The notes below the pieces were generated by a model. It was not told the origin of the DNA. It searched no databases and was given only the letters and a program-made list of their open reading frames with translations. A program made the position numbers and the translations under genes. Positions 63,603 to 64,000 of a stretch of DNA of 64,000 nucleotides are shown piece by piece. The stretch is from Hydrogenophaga flava NBRC 102514. Lineage in GTDB: Bacteria; Pseudomonadota; Gammaproteobacteria; Burkholderiales; Burkholderiaceae_C. Each line of letters begins with the position of its first letter. Position 1 is the stretch's first letter. The DNA lies in assembly GCF_001571145.1 (NCBI RefSeq), contig NZ_BCTF01000025.1, forward strand, positions 1 to 64,000, in the 5' to 3' direction.

Positions 63603-64000
63603 TCACCCCTTCTTCGCCAGCCCCAGCCGCTCGATCGTCGCCTTCTCGGCCTTGAAGGTGCGCTCGCCGTAGGCCTGGTAGTCGGCGCTGTTCATGTAGA
63701 TCACCGGCTGGAAGAACTTGTCGAGCGTGGCGAGCACGGCCGGGTCTTCCAGGGTCTTCCTGAACGCGTCGTGCAGCACCTTCACCACGGCCGGGTCCAT
63801 GCCTTTGGGGCCACCGATGCCGAAGGGCGATTCGGTGATGGTGTCCCAGCCGCTTTCCTTGACGGTGGGCACATCGGGGAAGGCCTTGTTGCGCTGGCTG
63901 CCCAGCGTGGCCAGCAGGCGCAGCTTGCCGCTCTGCACATGCGGCGCAAATTCGGTGGTGCCACTCATCATGCGGATGTGCCCGCCCAGGATGGCCTGCA
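63603..64000 (-). CDS. TctC/Bug-type tripartite tricarboxylate transporter substrate-binding protein (5' part off the right edge)
   Basis: The last about 132 codons of a Bug-family binding protein. The pieces seen include ILGGHIRMMSGTTEFAPHVQSG, RNKAFPDVPTVKESG and FFQPVIYMNSADYQAYGERT, which are the conserved C-terminal blocks of this very expanded Burkholderiales family. It would bind a carboxylate in the periplasm. The start codon and signal peptide lie outside the window. Confidence 0.88.
   Translation of the reverse strand, partial: QAILGGHIRMMSGTTEFAPHVQSGKLRLLATLGSQRNKAFPDVPTVKESGWDTITESPFGIGGPKGMDPAVVKVLHDAFRKTLEDPAVLATLDKFFQPVIYMNSADYQAYGERTFKAEKATIERLGLAKKG

Overview
The window looks like a chromosomal segment of a high-GC betaproteobacterium. 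The order Burkholderiales, and probably the family Comamonadaceae, fits best. The support is high G+C with strong third-position bias, a Bug/TctC-type binding protein, a homocysteine methyltransferase module encoded apart from the rest of MetH, GTP-type PEP carboxykinase, and many short tightly packed operons. This assignment is inference from gene content. I see no tRNA, rRNA, CRISPR array or insertion sequence.

Layout. 1-6.1 kb (minus strand): a chemosensory operon (small soluble MCP, CheY, STAS protein, CheA, triple-PAS MCP that runs off the left edge), largely coupled by ATGA overlaps. 6.2-12.1 kb: an RlmN-like radical SAM enzyme, two tandem pirins, a cyclic-nucleotide-binding-domain protein, a TerC-type transporter behind a yybP-ykoY manganese riboswitch, and a MetH homocysteine module. 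12.2-23.9 kb: GNAT and rhodanese genes divergent from a MocR regulator across a perfect inverted repeat, then a lipoprotein, rhodanese, RecQ, a glutamine amidotransferase, a double AAA+ ATPase, a threonine dehydratase and a thioesterase. 24-31.9 kb: pckG, LysR, phosphoesterase, UspA, TetR, two fasciclin-domain proteins and ArgP.

32-38.2 kb: a catabolic cluster that resembles the lower nicotinate/picolinate (2,5-dihydroxypyridine) route. It has a NicX-like ring-cleaving dioxygenase, a NicD-like alpha/beta hydrolase and an acyl-CoA-dehydrogenase-fold flavoenzyme, divergent from an unusual flavin reductase-MarR fusion, with an EamA transporter next to it. 39.5-43.4 kb: a flavin monooxygenase with a candidate sigma-54 promoter, an array of TGTCAC half-sites, and an AcoR-like activator whose GAFTGA loop reads GSFSGA.

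43.5-52 kb is the accessory region. It holds an AT-rich DUF2726-type nuclease-like gene, a GSU2403-type nucleotidyltransferase-fold protein, a ParD-like/methionine aminopeptidase pair with its own inverted-repeat operator, an AbiEi/AbiEii toxin-antitoxin pair with an 11-bp inverted-repeat operator, and several unknown genes. This is the most likely place for a poorly described system.

52-63.1 kb: a complete L-rhamnose operon on the minus strand (rhaD-rhaI-rhaS-rhaT-rhaP-rhaQ-rhaM-rhaK), divergent from a LysR regulator across nested inverted repeats. Here the sugar is imported by an ABC transporter, interconverted by a mutarotase, isomerised, phosphorylated, and cleaved and oxidised by a bifunctional aldolase/dehydrogenase. 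The right edge holds a small TPR-like protein and the C-terminal part of a TctC-type binding protein.
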